The notes: generated from the letters alone by a model not told the origin. Counted from the first letter of the stretch, positions 51,812-62,079 are shown. The stretch is DNA of 64,000 bases from Anaeromicrobium sediminis (GCF_002270055.1 NZ_NIBG01000004.1:54782-118781); one strand, 5' to 3'. A program made the numbers and translations.

Positions 51812-52312
51812 TCATATATGAGGTAGATCTTCTATCAATCCATTAATGGAATCTAGTACCTCATGTAAATCGTGCTTCTTCATAATCATACAATTATAAA
51901 CTAAATCTCCACATACAACACATGACCTAGGAGATGCATTTTTATCTAGTCTGGATAGGGGCATTCCTTCTTTCGTATAAACATCTATGTCAAATACCCT
52001 TCCAAGAACATGTTCATGTTCCAGCTCCATGGCTTTTTCTTTAATAATATGATCTTCCTCATCTAGGATTAAGATGAATGAAGGGCCATCATAACCTTGT
52101 CTAGTTCCTTTGTATGAGATTTTTTTAGTAAATGTATTATCCAATAGTTTCTCAAGATACTTAAAAGCCTTCAAAGCATAATAGTTATTTTTATCTGAAC
52201 CTGGATAATTGATTCTTCCACATATTAGAGTTTTCTTGTGATAATGGATTAAGTCCATTAAATCTTCAAAACGCTTTTCCCTATCTGATAATATTCTATC
52301 TATACTATTCAA
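51812..52312 (-). CDS. citX: holo-ACP synthase CitX of citrate/citramalate lyase
   Basis: The 166-residue enzyme attaches the phosphoribosyl-dephospho-CoA group to the acyl-carrier subunit CitD. The segment GRVFDIDVYTKEGMPLSRLDKNASPRSCVVCGDLVYNCMIMKKHDLHEV, with its GR.FD.DV and R.C..C pattern, is the CitX signature. It is the last gene of the operon, 11 nt after citC. The start is TTG with AGTAGGTG upstream. CitG, which makes the prosthetic group precursor, is not in the window and must be supplied from elsewhere. Confidence 0.9.
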   Translation of the reverse strand: MNSIDRILSDREKRFEDLMDLIHYHKKTLICGRINYPGSDKNNYYALKAFKYLEKLLDNTFTKKISYKGTRQGYDGPSFILILDEEDHIIKEKAMELEHEHVLGRVFDIDVYTKEGMPLSRLDKNASPRSCVVCGDLVYNCMIMKKHDLHEVLDSINGLIEDLPHI

Positions 52313-52322
52313 TCATATGCAC

Positions 52323-53342
52323 CTACTCACTTAAAATCTTATTAATGATGCTATCTAATTCATCAGATACTAAATACTCAAATGTTGATTTAGGTACGAG
52401 ATTTTTTAAAATATCCATGTTTCCTTCCCTTAAATACTCCCTAACCCTTGTTGCACTTATGGGTTTTTCATTAAAAGTTCTTCGATCAACAACTTTTAGC
52501 TCAACATCATATTTACTCAGAACCTTCATCAAAGAATTATTGTAAAGATTTGTGGTTTGACAATAGGGCTCTGTACCAACATATCTTCTTGTTATATCTA
52601 TTGATTTAGCTATAATAGACCCAAATATGTGGGCATCCAATTCTGCACTTGCTTCCGCTCTCACTGAAGAGTCTTTTATGAAATACTCAGGAAATGTTGC
52701 CGATGAAACCATATAGGGACCACTAGGTATAACTTTTATATTACTAAGATCCTTAATACCATCTTGTACTAATTTCATACGAACGTTAAATGGAAATATA
52801 GATTTGTCTTCTTCAAGTACAAATACAATAACCTCGTCACTTTCCCTAGAAGCCCTTTCTATTAACATTCTATGACCTAGGGTAAAGGGGTTGCAATTCA
52901 TCACAATGGCACTTCGTGTACCCTTGTATTCGCCTAAAGTTTCTTTTAAGGATTTTATATAAGATTCTATGCCTATGAAAGAGGACTCCATAAGAATAAC
53001 TTTACCCGTATCACATATACAATTAAACTGAAATGATTCAAATATGTGCCTGTTTTCCGAAGAACTAAAGAGCTTCATATTATAAATTCCCTCGTCAAAC
53101 ATCCTATTTATAATATGGGTAAGTAAAATAGCTGCACCACCTGAAGCCCTATAACAAGGCCTAATTGCAAAGGATTTTATAACATCTCCCTCAAAGGAGC
53201 ATGTTCCAATTGGAGTATCACCATGCTTTAACACAGCCGTATATGTCATACCATCATTAAGAACTAAGTTTGAACTTTTTAAAATATTAATCACATGATC
53301 TAAATCATTATTATTCATTTCAGATACGGAATAATTAGTCAT
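52323..53342 (-). CDS. citC: citrate/citramalate lyase ligase
   Basis: The 339-residue enzyme acetylates the thiol of the lyase prosthetic group using acetate and ATP, turning the lyase on. It has an N-terminal GNAT-like domain (about 1-125; IKSFAIRPCYRASGGAAILL) and a nucleotidyltransferase domain (about 140-335) with NCNPFTLGHRMLIERAS (the HxGH-type motif TLGH) and KPISATRVREYLREGN. This is the CitC layout. The gene lies between citF and citX. Confidence 0.93.
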   Translation of the reverse strand: MTNYSVSEMNNNDLDHVINILKSSNLVLNDGMTYTAVLKHGDTPIGTCSFEGDVIKSFAIRPCYRASGGAAILLTHIINRMFDEGIYNMKLFSSSENRHIFESFQFNCICDTGKVILMESSFIGIESYIKSLKETLGEYKGTRSAIVMNCNPFTLGHRMLIERASRESDEVIVFVLEEDKSIFPFNVRMKLVQDGIKDLSNIKVIPSGPYMVSSATFPEYFIKDSSVRAEASAELDAHIFGSIIAKSIDITRRYVGTEPYCQTTNLYNNSLMKVLSKYDVELKVVDRRTFNEKPISATRVREYLREGNMDILKNLVPKSTFEYLVSDELDSIINKILSE

Positions 53343-53347
53343 ACAAT

Positions 53348-54883
53348 CTACACCCTTTTCACTAGGTCTATTACAGTACCATCCCTATACTCAACAATTG
53401 CAACTATGTCATCCTTTTGTTCTATTTTTTCAGGTTTACCTGCTATTTTTTCTGCCATTTCCTTTAACTCTTTTATGGATACCACATTTAACCCTGCATC
53501 CTTTAGCTTTTCAGCTAAACCTTTATTTTCTGGATTAACTGCAATACCTCTCTCTGTTACTAATACGTCTATTGACCTCCCTGGAGTTGTAACGGTAGTA
53601 ACATTATCCTTTACAATTGGAATCCTACCTTTTATCAACTGAGTCACCACAATTGCTAGTTTTGAACCAGCTGCTGTATCACTATGACCTCCCGATCCGC
53701 CCATTATACGGCCATCTGAACCTGTAGTAACATTAACATTAAAGTCTAAATCAATCTCTGTAGCCCCTAATATCATTACATCTAATTGATCTACTACGGC
53801 TCCCTTGTTGTGAGGATTACCATATTTAGATGCTGACATTCCTTGATGATTTCTATTTTCTTTATATGAATTAATGGCATCTAAATCAAAACACTGAACA
53901 TCAACAAGTGTTCTAAAATATCCTTCATTCAACATATCTACCAAATAACCCGTTATTCCACCTGAAGCAAAACTTCCCTTTATATCCTTTTCATGCATCA
54001 TCTTTTTTAAGAAATGGGCTACAGCTAAAGACGTACCTCCTGCTCCAGTTTGAAAAGATAATCCATTTTTCAAAAATCCAGCGGCCTCAATTACTTTTCC
54101 TGTGTCACATGCAATCTTTAAACCTATTGGATCTTTCGTAATTTGGGTTGTACCAGATACAATACCACTTGGATCACCAATACTTTCAAGAGTAGTTACA
54201 TAATCCACATATTCCTGACTAATTTCCACGTATTCAGCTGGATATTCAACTAAATTATCTGTAACTGCAACTACTATGTTTGCATACATGGCATCAGCAA
54301 CAGCATATCCTAAAGTGCCGCATGCGGAAGTTCCTTGTACTCCATTTATGTTACCATAAGTATCACAAGTGGGCGCTCCTATAAAAGCTATATCTATATT
54401 AAGGTCTCCACTTTCAATGGATCTAGCTCTACCTCCATGGGTATGCATAATAGCAGGATATTTTAGTTTTCCTGATGATATGGCATCAGCAACTGGTCCT
54501 GATATGTAATTTGCCATAACTTGTGTTACTACACCATCTTCTATTAATTTTACTAATGGTTTGTGAATAGGGAATATGGAACTAGCAGCTACTTTAATAT
54601 CCTTAATACCCATGTTTGCAACTTCTTGTAAAACATGATTAAGTACCTTATCACCATTTCTTAAGTGATGGTGAAAAGAAATAGTCATTCCATCTTTAAT
54701 ATTTGCTTTTAATAAAACTTCTTTTATACTATTTACATATTTTCCTTCACTTGATTTATTGTATGTATTAAGTATATTTTTCCTTTTTATAACAACATCA
54801 TTATCTAAAGCATATTGAAAAGGCTTTACCTGACCATATCCTTCAATATACTCAGGTAACTCTCTTCCTACTTCGTTAATCAT
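53348..54883 (-). CDS. citF: citrate/citramalate lyase alpha subunit (CoA/ACP transferase)
   Basis: The 511-residue alpha subunit exchanges acetyl for the substrate acid on the acyl-carrier protein. Features include SFHHHLRNGDKVLNHVLQEV near residue 70, GGRARSIESGDLNIDIAFIGAPTCDTYGN, and GSDGRIMGGSGGHSDTAAGSKLAIV toward the C-terminus, all strongly conserved in CitF. The ATG overlaps the citE stop by 4 nt and is preceded by GGGGGTGA. In this operon the substrate is probably (S)-citramalate and not citrate. Confidence 0.95.
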   Translation of the reverse strand: MINEVGRELPEYIEGYGQVKPFQYALDNDVVIKRKNILNTYNKSSEGKYVNSIKEVLLKANIKDGMTISFHHHLRNGDKVLNHVLQEVANMGIKDIKVAASSIFPIHKPLVKLIEDGVVTQVMANYISGPVADAISSGKLKYPAIMHTHGGRARSIESGDLNIDIAFIGAPTCDTYGNINGVQGTSACGTLGYAVADAMYANIVVAVTDNLVEYPAEYVEISQEYVDYVTTLESIGDPSGIVSGTTQITKDPIGLKIACDTGKVIEAAGFLKNGLSFQTGAGGTSLAVAHFLKKMMHEKDIKGSFASGGITGYLVDMLNEGYFRTLVDVQCFDLDAINSYKENRNHQGMSASKYGNPHNKGAVVDQLDVMILGATEIDLDFNVNVTTGSDGRIMGGSGGHSDTAAGSKLAIVVTQLIKGRIPIVKDNVTTVTTPGRSIDVLVTERGIAVNPENKGLAEKLKDAGLNVVSIKELKEMAEKIAGKPEKIEQKDDIVAIVEYRDGTVIDLVKRV

Positions 54884-55767
54884 ATAAGGTCACCCCCTGT
54901 TTCCAATTCAAGGCCCGCTTTTTTCAAAGTATTCTTTGCTCTAGATAAAATTGGAGCATCAACCATTTTTCCATTAAAGGAAAATACTCCTAAACCTTTA
55001 GCTTTAGCCACTTCCCATTCTTTAAGTACATCCGTTGCCCACTTTATCTCTTCCTCAGTAGGAGAAAATACTTCATGGACAATATCTATTTGACGAGGAT
55101 TTATTAAGGCTTTTCCTGTAAATCCAAGCTTAACTGCAAGTTGTGAATCACTTCTTAATCCTGCATTGTCATTTACATCAGTAAATGGCGTATCAATAAC
55201 CTGTTTATTAAAGGCCTTAGCAGCCATAACAAGTCTTGTTCTCCCATAAAATATTTCATCACCTTGAAGTGTTCTATGAACACCTAAATCAGCAGTTAAA
55301 TCTTCTCCTCCTAATAAAATTCCTTCAACTCTATCAGATATTTGAATTATATCTGAAGACTTTTCTACTCCGTATGCAGTCTCAATTAATGCGATTATCT
55401 TAATCTGTCCATGATTATAGTTCATTTCTTTTTCAATATTATCTAACATTGAACAACATAGTTTAATAGACTTTTCATCTGCCTTTGGAACTAATATAGC
55501 ATCAGGTTTCGCCTTTGATATGAAAGATAAATCTTTAATACCCATATGCGTATCTAGAGGATTTATCCTAACTACTTTTTCAGATGCCCCAAAGTCCAAA
55601 GCCATTAATCCATTGTATACTAAGTTTCTAGCCGAATCCTTCTCATCCATACTCACTGCATCTTCAAGATCAAGGATAACACTATCCGCACCAAATACAC
55701 CTGCATTTTGAATCATACTAGGGTTATTCCCTGGTATAAATAACATACTCTTTCTTATTCTACTCAT
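54880..55767 (-). CDS. citE: citramalyl/citryl-ACP lyase beta subunit
   Basis: The 295-residue TIM-barrel lyase cleaves the acyl-ACP intermediate: citramalyl-ACP gives pyruvate and acetyl-ACP. It has RIRKSMLFIPGNNPSM, DSVILDLEDAV (metal-binding Glu and Asp), VRINP, ALIETAYGV, GGEDLTADLG and GFTGKALINPRQIDIVHEVFSP, the full HpcH/CitE set. The start at 55767 is chosen because GGAGG lies 5 nt upstream; the frame is open further. It overlaps citD by 8 nt and citF by 4 nt, so the three are translationally coupled. Confidence 0.95.
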   Translation of the reverse strand: MSRIRKSMLFIPGNNPSMIQNAGVFGADSVILDLEDAVSMDEKDSARNLVYNGLMALDFGASEKVVRINPLDTHMGIKDLSFISKAKPDAILVPKADEKSIKLCCSMLDNIEKEMNYNHGQIKIIALIETAYGVEKSSDIIQISDRVEGILLGGEDLTADLGVHRTLQGDEIFYGRTRLVMAAKAFNKQVIDTPFTDVNDNAGLRSDSQLAVKLGFTGKALINPRQIDIVHEVFSPTEEEIKWATDVLKEWEVAKAKGLGVFSFNGKMVDAPILSRAKNTLKKAGLELETGGDLI

Positions 55768-56038
55768 GGGAACCTCCTTGTATAGATCTTTCAATAGCTG
55801 TAGTAACTCGTGCTCTAATTGTATAATCTAGTGCACCACTATCTTTAACAATAAAGTGACCATGGGTTATATTTAATTCTTCTATAGTAGCCTTAATAAC
55901 TTCTAAAATTCTCTTACCATATTGATGATATACCTTACTTTGTAAGTCAATCTTTATCCCCTCATTGCTTGGGTGAACCATTACAAAGATATCATTTGAT
56001 TCCAGGGAACCAGCCCTTGATGGATTAAGGATTTTCAT
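55760..56038 (-). CDS. citD: citrate/citramalate lyase acyl-carrier subunit gamma
   Basis: The 92-residue carrier protein holds the CoA-like prosthetic group. The modified serine is in the N-terminal AGSLESNDIFV (Ser14 as in CitD). The rest (IKIDLQSKVYHQYGKRILEVIKATIEELNI, then DSGALDYTIRARVTTAIERS) matches CitD along its length, including the normal size. The ribosome binding site AGGTGAAG lies 5 nt before the ATG. First of the citDEF genes. Confidence 0.95.
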   Translation of the reverse strand: MKILNPSRAGSLESNDIFVMVHPSNEGIKIDLQSKVYHQYGKRILEVIKATIEELNITHGHFIVKDSGALDYTIRARVTTAIERSIQGGSHE

Positions 56039-56042
56039 AACT

Positions 56043-56600
56043 TCACCTACTTTTCATTTCTAGATAGTTTTTTCTACCTAATTTATAATAATCTTCACCC
56101 TTTGATGAAACAGCAACTATTAATGGCATATCCTCAACTTCAAGCCTACGGATAGCCTCCGTCCCTAAATCTTCATAAGCAATAACTTCACATTTTTTAA
56201 CACATTCTGCCATTAAAGCAGCCGTACCACCTACGGCTGCAAAGTATACAGCACCATTGTTCTTTATACTTTCAATCACATAATCTGATCTTTTTCCTTT
56301 TCCTACAGTTCCAAGGATACCTTTATCCAATAAAGTTGGAGTAAATTCGTCCATCCTATAGCTTGTTGTAGGTCCAGCTGAACCTATAATAGCCCCTTCA
56401 GGAGTTGGAGTAGGCCCCACATAATAGATTAACTGACCTTCTAATTGAAAGGGAGCATTTTTATTATCTTCTAGTGATTTTATTAATCTTTTGTGAGCTG
56501 CATCCCTTCCTGTGTAAATCACACCACTTAGGAGGATTTTCTCACCAACTTCTAAAGTACTGAGTATTTCTTTCGTTAATGGTGTTTGAATCTTTTTCAT
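56043..56600 (-). CDS. mesaconase (class I fumarase-like) beta subunit
   Basis: The 185-residue subunit corresponds to the C-terminal half of iron-sulfur fumarases (FumA C-terminal domain): LLSGVIYTGRDAAHKR, YVGPTPTPEGAIIGSAGPTTSYRMD, GKGKRSD and YFAAVGGTAALMAECVK. In this operon it most likely hydrates mesaconate to (S)-citramalate and not fumarate to malate. Many such enzymes do both. It follows the alpha subunit gene by 10 nt. The ribosome binding site is AGGAGGAG. Confidence 0.92.
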   Translation of the reverse strand: MKKIQTPLTKEILSTLEVGEKILLSGVIYTGRDAAHKRLIKSLEDNKNAPFQLEGQLIYYVGPTPTPEGAIIGSAGPTTSYRMDEFTPTLLDKGILGTVGKGKRSDYVIESIKNNGAVYFAAVGGTAALMAECVKKCEVIAYEDLGTEAIRRLEVEDMPLIVAVSSKGEDYYKLGRKNYLEMKSR

Positions 56601-56610
56601 ATTTCTCCTC

Positions 56611-57453
56611 CTAAATTGTTACTTCCATATGTCTATAGGCATGGCAGCCAATATTTATGGCAACGGGTAAACCTGCAATATGGGTAGGTGCAGTCTCAAT
56701 ATGGACTTTTAAAGCCGTTGTTTTTCCTCCAAATCCCTGGGGTCCAATACCTAAATCGTTTACTTTATTCAAAATAGTTTCCTCTAACTGAGCATAGTAA
56801 GAATCTTCGTTACTTGATCCAAGGGGTCTAATTAATGCCTTTTTAGCAAGAAGTGCTGCTTTTTCAAAGGTTCCACCAATACCAACTCCCACAACAATGG
56901 GAGGACAAGGATTTGGACCTGCTATTTCAACTGTTTCCAAAACAGACTCAATAACACCCTGAACACCTTGAGATGGCTTTAGCATATATATTCTACTCAT
57001 GTTCTCACTTCCAAAGCCCTTGGGAATTACAGTGAGTTTTACTTTATCTCCTTTAACAATCTTATGATGTATAATGCAAGGAGTATTATCTCCCGTATTT
57101 TCTCTAGTAAGAGGGTCACGAACCACTGACTTTCTTAACTGTCCTTTATCATAACCTCTTCTAACTCCTTCATTAATTGCATCTTCAATGTATCCACCCT
57201 TAAATTGGACCTCTTGACCAACTTCTAAAAATACCACAACTAATCCCGTATCTTGACACATGGGAACATGTGTATTTGAGGCTGTTTCAGCATTTTGAAT
57301 AATTAGTTCTAAAATGTCCTTTGCACTTGGCCAAGTCTCTTCATCCTTCATTTTTTCCAAACACGTCACCACATCTTTGGATAAATGCTTGTTTGAATGG
57401 ATACACATCCTTTCAACTTCATCTGTTATAAGTCTTACATGAACCTCTCTCAC
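56611..57453 (-). CDS. mesaconase (class I fumarase-like) alpha subunit
   Basis: The 280-residue iron-sulfur hydro-lyase subunit has cysteines in PMCQDTG (first cluster ligand), [13 protein letters not shown] and [12 protein letters not shown], with [14 protein letters not shown] between, as in fumarate hydratase alpha subunits. With the beta subunit it should form mesaconase (2-methylmalate dehydratase). The GTG at 57453 is preferred as start: AGGAG lies 8 nt upstream and [18 protein letters not shown] aligns with family N-termini. An ATG 9 nt earlier directly abuts that site. Confidence 0.92.
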   Translation of the reverse strand: MREVHVRLITDEVERMCIHSNKHLSKDVVTCLEKMKDEETWPSAKDILELIIQNAETASNTHVPMCQDTGLVVVFLEVGQEVQFKGGYIEDAINEGVRRGYDKGQLRKSVVRDPLTRENTGDNTPCIIHHKIVKGDKVKLTVIPKGFGSENMSRIYMLKPSQGVQGVIESVLETVEIAGPNPCPPIVVGVGIGGTFEKAALLAKKALIRPLGSSNEDSYYAQLEETILNKVNDLGIGPQGFGGKTTALKVHIETAPTHIAGLPVAINIGCHAYRHMEVTI

Positions 57454-57473
57454 CTTATTCATCTCCTATGCTT

Positions 57474-58709
57474 CTAACGATTAGCTAATGTTAGTACTCT
57501 ATTCATTTCATTGAATACAATCATATAACCTTCATCTACACCCATACCTGGCTTTGCTAGACACTGATCGGCTCCACATGCAATGGCAATGTTAGTACAA
57601 ATTTGAGCAGATCTTTCTGTCTCGTTGCATGTTCCTCCACAATAAGCTCCAATGCCTCTTTCTTTACAATAAATAATAGCTTCAACTATATTGTTAATAC
57701 CACCAAGGTCTGGAGTCTTTATCTGAACCATGTCTGCAGCTTCATTATCAACAAAAAGCTTAATATCATCAAAAGTATTACACCATTCGTCTGCAACTAG
57801 CTCCACTTGGCATCCTTTTTCTCTTAATGCAAATCTTAAGTCCTTTAATGCCTTCATTTGAAGTTCTCTATCTTCCACATCCATAGGTCCTTCAATTCTT
57901 AATTTAAAAGGTTTTGCCGCTTCTTCAAGTAATAGAAAATAATCTACCATTTTCTCTAAGTCATTGTCAAAGGCAATACCAATTGTTCCGTATACATCTA
58001 TATGTAGTACAGGGTTATAATCATCACTAGTACCCATACTACTAATTCTATTCTTTAACCACTTCACATAATCTAATAATTTACTTCCGTCCTTGCCTAA
58101 TTTAGTTTCAACGTGATTTATAAGACCGTGTGGTAATACATCTGAACCTTTAATAATCATCTTATCCACATTATTGTATCTGTCATCTCCAGATTGAGTA
58201 AATATTGGTACTCTCACTAATTCACTATTGATGTCGTACTCTTCTTGAATAACTTCTGCCATAGTTTTTCTTCTTGCCTTAGCTGAAGCATCTAATAGGG
58301 CTTGAGTTACACCATATCTAATTGCCGTATGAAGATTCTTACCAGCAATAGAAAGTCCATCTATCATTTCAGCTAAATTTCTAAATTCCTTAGAGTCTTT
58401 TCCTATTAATAGGGGCTTTATATCCTCTTGGATTACTGGTATAAAGTCCTTTGCCAAAAATAGCGGGTCCCTTCCACCTGCGCCTGAATACTGAACAGCT
58501 GCACAATCTCCATAAGCCACTTGACCATCTTCAAGAATAATCATAACTGATATGGATTCTCCTGCCTGTCTAATTTCAGTAAATCCTTCCGTTTCTGTTT
58601 CTCCAACATACGCAAAACCATCAGTTTTTGCACCCTTTTTAATAGCTCTCTGATCATCAAAGTAAAAGCCCGTTCTTCCTTCTGAACATATTATATCTAT
58701 AATTTTCAT
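57474..58709 (-). CDS. mal: methylaspartate ammonia-lyase
   Basis: The 411-residue enolase-superfamily enzyme removes ammonia from (2S,3S)-3-methylaspartate to give mesaconate. Mg2+ ligands are expected from HIDVYGTIG (Asp), LRIEGPMD (Glu) and VADEWCNTFDD (Asp). The catalytic lysine lies in VQIKTPDLGGINNIVEA, and GTCNETERSAQI follows. Start MKIIDIICSEGRTGFYFDDQRAI matches the clostridial enzyme. AGGAGG precedes the ATG. Second step of the pathway, just after glutamate mutase. Confidence 0.97.
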   Translation of the reverse strand: MKIIDIICSEGRTGFYFDDQRAIKKGAKTDGFAYVGETETEGFTEIRQAGESISVMIILEDGQVAYGDCAAVQYSGAGGRDPLFLAKDFIPVIQEDIKPLLIGKDSKEFRNLAEMIDGLSIAGKNLHTAIRYGVTQALLDASAKARRKTMAEVIQEEYDINSELVRVPIFTQSGDDRYNNVDKMIIKGSDVLPHGLINHVETKLGKDGSKLLDYVKWLKNRISSMGTSDDYNPVLHIDVYGTIGIAFDNDLEKMVDYFLLLEEAAKPFKLRIEGPMDVEDRELQMKALKDLRFALREKGCQVELVADEWCNTFDDIKLFVDNEAADMVQIKTPDLGGINNIVEAIIYCKERGIGAYCGGTCNETERSAQICTNIAIACGADQCLAKPGMGVDEGYMIVFNEMNRVLTLANR

Positions 58710-58723
58710 TTTATTTTCTCCTC

Positions 58724-60172
58724 CTAATTTGAATTACCAACTAGCTTACCTGCAGAAACTGCAAATATATCATCCACTACCATTTGGAAACTAACTTCTC
58801 TATTTTCATTCTTTGCTCTTATATCTAATAACTTATTATTAATTTCTTTTAATTCATCGCTTATTGGTAAATTTCCATAGGATAAATATCTAACTGCTCC
58901 ATTCACATCCCTTGCTGGAAGAATCTTACCTGCATTATGTATAGAAGGAGCAAATGGAATATCTAGCATACCGTTTTTAAAGGCTCTAACTGTTCCAACG
59001 GCTAAGTCACCTTCTCCAACTTTTAATACATTATCTATTAAGCATTTAACTTCTTTCTTTATAAGTTGAATTTCATCAGCTACACCCTTTGAATTTTCCA
59101 TGTTTTGTTCTCTTAATAAGCTTAGCATTTGTTTTGTAGCTTTCATTCCTTGTGCATTCGCTTCCTTTGTTGGAATACCTATTGCCTCATGGGGTGTTTT
59201 AACTATAACCTTTGTAGCTCCTGCTAATGCTGCTGTAGCTGCTCCCCATGAAATAACTGCAAATGCCTTTGATTCATCTTCTGGGAATCCACCCATCCAT
59301 TGATGTAGTACTGTAGTTAATTCCACATCGTAACCATACTCTTTAAAATATTCATTGGCTTGTTCCTCTAAAGCCTTTATAGCTGCCACATCTTGAGTTA
59401 AGTTTCCACACTGACCATATCCTAAAGTAATATGCTTAACCCCTTGTTCAGCTGCTAATAATCCTTCTATTATGGCAATGGTATTAGAAATACTTGGTGG
59501 AACTAAAGTACCCGTTAAAGGACCAAATGGCTCCCTATTAATATCTATTCCTCTTTCTTGATAATATCCAGCAAGTCTATCGCAATATTGCCAATCTAAA
59601 AGGGTCTGCTCTAGTGTTACACTCTTAGCATAGGGAATGTTGTAAGAAATTCCTCCACCCTCATTAGATGTCCAACCACTTGCGTGTATAATTTCACTAA
59701 GAAGTCTTGCATCTGGTGTACCATGTCTAGCCTGTAGAGGTATATGTACAGATTCTAATACTTGCCTACAACCTGAAACTCCGTGATTTACAGCTGGGAA
59801 TCCATTTAACATGGAACGTCCCGCCTTTTTACTTTCTTCTATTCCCTTTTCACCTTCTTCGTATCTGTTTTGTCTTGTGTAACTATCAATTGTAGAAGGT
59901 AATAAGTCCGCTCCACCTTCATCTTGAAGATATTTAAGTAGTTCTATATGTTCCTCAAGTAAAGCAACTCCCGCACGAGGCTGTAATAATGTTTTATTAT
60001 TTCTTTTAGCATCTATCAAACGTTTAGCAAAATTTTTATGTTCTGGAAGTGATTTTAAATACTCTACAGCGTCTTCTAAATTAACATCTTCACCAGTTTT
60101 CCACTGACCTAATACCTTTTTTCTTTCTTCTAGGAATCTTTCTTCAGACCATTTCTTATTTTTCAGTTCCAT
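58724..60172 (-). CDS. glmE: glutamate mutase epsilon (large) subunit
   Basis: The 482-residue TIM-barrel subunit of adenosylcobalamin-dependent glutamate mutase holds the substrate and, with the S subunit, converts glutamate to 3-methylaspartate. Conserved stretches include [56 protein letters not shown] and [23 protein letters not shown]. An ATG at 60172 with GGGGGAG 6 nt upstream is preferred to the TTG at 60187. The gene start overlaps the mutL end by 17 nt, so translation is coupled. Confidence 0.97.
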   Translation of the reverse strand: MELKNKKWSEERFLEERKKVLGQWKTGEDVNLEDAVEYLKSLPEHKNFAKRLIDAKRNNKTLLQPRAGVALLEEHIELLKYLQDEGGADLLPSTIDSYTRQNRYEEGEKGIEESKKAGRSMLNGFPAVNHGVSGCRQVLESVHIPLQARHGTPDARLLSEIIHASGWTSNEGGGISYNIPYAKSVTLEQTLLDWQYCDRLAGYYQERGIDINREPFGPLTGTLVPPSISNTIAIIEGLLAAEQGVKHITLGYGQCGNLTQDVAAIKALEEQANEYFKEYGYDVELTTVLHQWMGGFPEDESKAFAVISWGAATAALAGATKVIVKTPHEAIGIPTKEANAQGMKATKQMLSLLREQNMENSKGVADEIQLIKKEVKCLIDNVLKVGEGDLAVGTVRAFKNGMLDIPFAPSIHNAGKILPARDVNGAVRYLSYGNLPISDELKEINNKLLDIRAKNENREVSFQMVVDDIFAVSAGKLVGNSN

Positions 60173-61568
60173 TTGTCGCTCCCCCAATTTCTATTAAATG
60201 TTCATCCATAATTTTTATAGCAGTATTAGGATATTTTTTAGATAACAATCCTGCTGCCGAAAGGATATAATCTTTATCTATCATAAGTTTTGGATTAATA
60301 GGTTTTAGAATATGTGGTTCCTTTTCATCATAAAGGCAACTCTTTAATATAGTCTCTGGATCTTCGTTGTGAACCAATATTCCTCCTGTTCCAATTAATA
60401 ACTTCACATTACTTAAGTCTTTTCCCCTTTGAAACATGACAGATCCCATAGGGTAATAAACCTTTTCTAGTATTCCCACATGCCTAGACATAGCAACTTT
60501 AGTTGCTAAAGATGCCATGGCTCTATCAAAGGATTTATCTTCTTCACAAGTAGATATATTTTCTGGATTTATTGTTAGTTCTCTACACTTTTCTTTTATG
60601 TAATTTTCATCCTTTGATCCTTCTTCAATTAATGCTCCTAAAGCACTAGGACCTACCGTTTCTAATAAGGATAAGGCACTAACTCGCATACCTAAATCAC
60701 CCTCAACAGTACGCTTTAAATATGGCTCCTTTAAACCTGTTAGGGTAGCACCAACCTTAGTTGGCCCACCATCACAAGCAGAATGAATATCCGTTGTTGC
60801 TCCACCAATATCCACAACTGCCACATCTGCTTTATTATTTGCTTTTGCATATAATTCAACAGCCCTTTGAACTGCTAAAGGTGTAGGAATAACTTCCTCA
60901 TTAAGGTTTTCTTGAATATTTTTAAGACCCTTAGCTTCAACTATTTTTTCCATAAAGATTTCTCTAATGGCTTCTCTAGCCGAATCAATATGAATAGTAT
61001 TAAGCTCAGGCATTATATTATCTGTTAACTTATAATGTATTCCTTCTCTTTCTAAAATTTCTTCAATTTCATAATGAGAATCTTCGTTTCCTGCGATAAC
61101 TAGTGGTATATCTTTCATATGGGTACTTATGATTTTTGCATTATGGACAATACAGGATACATTTCCTCCATTAGTCCCACCTGCCAAAAGAATCATATCT
61201 GGATTTTGTTCAATGATCTTTTGTATCTTTCTCTTTGAAAGTTTTTGATCATATACATCTAGTACTTTTGCTCCTGCTCCTAGTACTGTCATCTTAGCTG
61301 CCTTGGTAGTTAAATCCTTTACTAGTCCTGATGCTACCATATTAAGTCCACCAGCCGCACTACTACAAACTAAAATATCTATAATTTCTGGGTTATTTAA
61401 ATCTACACTATCATCTAATATAGATTTAGCCTCATAATAACCCTCCATAATATTTGTTTTTACAGTTGTTGGCGCCTTTGACGTTCCAATGATTACATTA
61501 TTATGAATATCTACTAATGTTAATTTTGTAAAGGTGCTGCCAAAATCAACTAATTGAACGCATTTCAT
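60156..61568 (-). CDS. mutL: glutamate mutase-associated MutL (reactivating ATPase type)
   Basis: The 470-residue protein has an actin/Hsp70-type ATPase fold: [18 protein letters not shown] as phosphate-1 loop at residues 4-21, and [16 protein letters not shown] as phosphate-2 (about 248-263). [14 protein letters not shown] and [11 protein letters not shown] follow. MutL accompanies MutS and MutE in glutamate fermenters and is thought to reactivate the mutase after cofactor damage; direct evidence is limited. It overlaps glmS by 23 nt and glmE by 17 nt. The ribosome binding site AGGAG lies 6 nt before the ATG. It is not the DNA mismatch-repair MutL. Confidence 0.93.
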   Translation of the reverse strand: MKCVQLVDFGSTFTKLTLVDIHNNVIIGTSKAPTTVKTNIMEGYYEAKSILDDSVDLNNPEIIDILVCSSAAGGLNMVASGLVKDLTTKAAKMTVLGAGAKVLDVYDQKLSKRKIQKIIEQNPDMILLAGGTNGGNVSCIVHNAKIISTHMKDIPLVIAGNEDSHYEIEEILEREGIHYKLTDNIMPELNTIHIDSAREAIREIFMEKIVEAKGLKNIQENLNEEVIPTPLAVQRAVELYAKANNKADVAVVDIGGATTDIHSACDGGPTKVGATLTGLKEPYLKRTVEGDLGMRVSALSLLETVGPSALGALIEEGSKDENYIKEKCRELTINPENISTCEEDKSFDRAMASLATKVAMSRHVGILEKVYYPMGSVMFQRGKDLSNVKLLIGTGGILVHNEDPETILKSCLYDEKEPHILKPINPKLMIDKDYILSAAGLLSKKYPNTAIKIMDEHLIEIGGATNGTEK

Positions 61569-61992
61569 ATTGTTCTCCTAAATCTTCAATGCCTAAATCT
61601 TCTCTTATATGTCTAATAGTTACCTCTGGTTTTGTTCCTGGAGGATAAACTCTGTCAAATCCCATTTCTTTAAATCTTTGTTCTACAGGTTCCCACTCTT
61701 GTTTACCAACTACTAAATTCCCACCAACATATAACTTTACATCTTCTAATCCTGCTTCAATACATTTTTCTTTAAAACCTCTACAGTCCAGTTCTCCGTG
61801 ACCATATAAAGATGAAACAACAATCATATTAGCATTTGTTTCTATTGCAGCGTTAATAAATTCTTCTTGTGAACTTAAAACACCAATATTTGTAACTTTA
61901 AACCCTTCTTGACTAAATGCATAATCTAATATTTTATTACCTACTGAATGACAATCTGCCCCAATAACTCCAAGTACTATTTTCGCTTCCAT
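61546..61992 (-). CDS. glmS: glutamate mutase S subunit (B12-binding)
   Basis: The 148-residue Rossmann-like subunit carries the adenosylcobalamin. The cobalamin-ligand motif D-x-H-x-x-G is [10 protein letters not shown] (Asp13, His15 and Gly18 region), followed by [14 protein letters not shown] and [12 protein letters not shown], as in other mutases with base-off/His-on binding. Its length equals the known subunit. It is the first gene of the 11-gene operon, with GGAGAGGG before the ATG and a regulated promoter 58 nt upstream. This is not glucosamine synthase, which shares the symbol in other organisms. Confidence 0.97.
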   Translation of the reverse strand: MEAKIVLGVIGADCHSVGNKILDYAFSQEGFKVTNIGVLSSQEEFINAAIETNANMIVVSSLYGHGELDCRGFKEKCIEAGLEDVKLYVGGNLVVGKQEWEPVEQRFKEMGFDRVYPPGTKPEVTIRHIREDLGIEDLGEQYEMRSIS

Positions 61993-62049
61993 GTTCCCTC
62001 TCCTTATACAATCATTTTTTGGACCCTTTTAAGAATCCAATTTTTATTT

Positions 62050-62079
62050 ATGATACCACCACAGGGTACCAATCGTCAA
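62050..62079 (-). promoter_or_regulatory. promoter and operator of the glutamate-fermentation operon
   Basis: On the minus strand TTGACG (62079-62074), an 18-nt spacer and TATCAT (62055-62050) form a sigma-A-type promoter. A dyad with arms TGATACC and GGTACCA (62051-62071) fills the spacer and -10, a position for repression by the neighbouring GntR-family regulator. Confidence 0.6.

Noticed and set aside
53348-55767. citE/citF as ordinary citrate lyase for citrate fermentation
   Set aside because: The genes are embedded in the glutamate mutase/methylaspartase operon and no citrate transporter is present; citramalate lyase fits better.
60156-61568. mutL as DNA mismatch-repair gene
   Set aside because: The protein is an actin-fold ATPase of the glutamate mutase operon and has no GHKL ATPase motifs.
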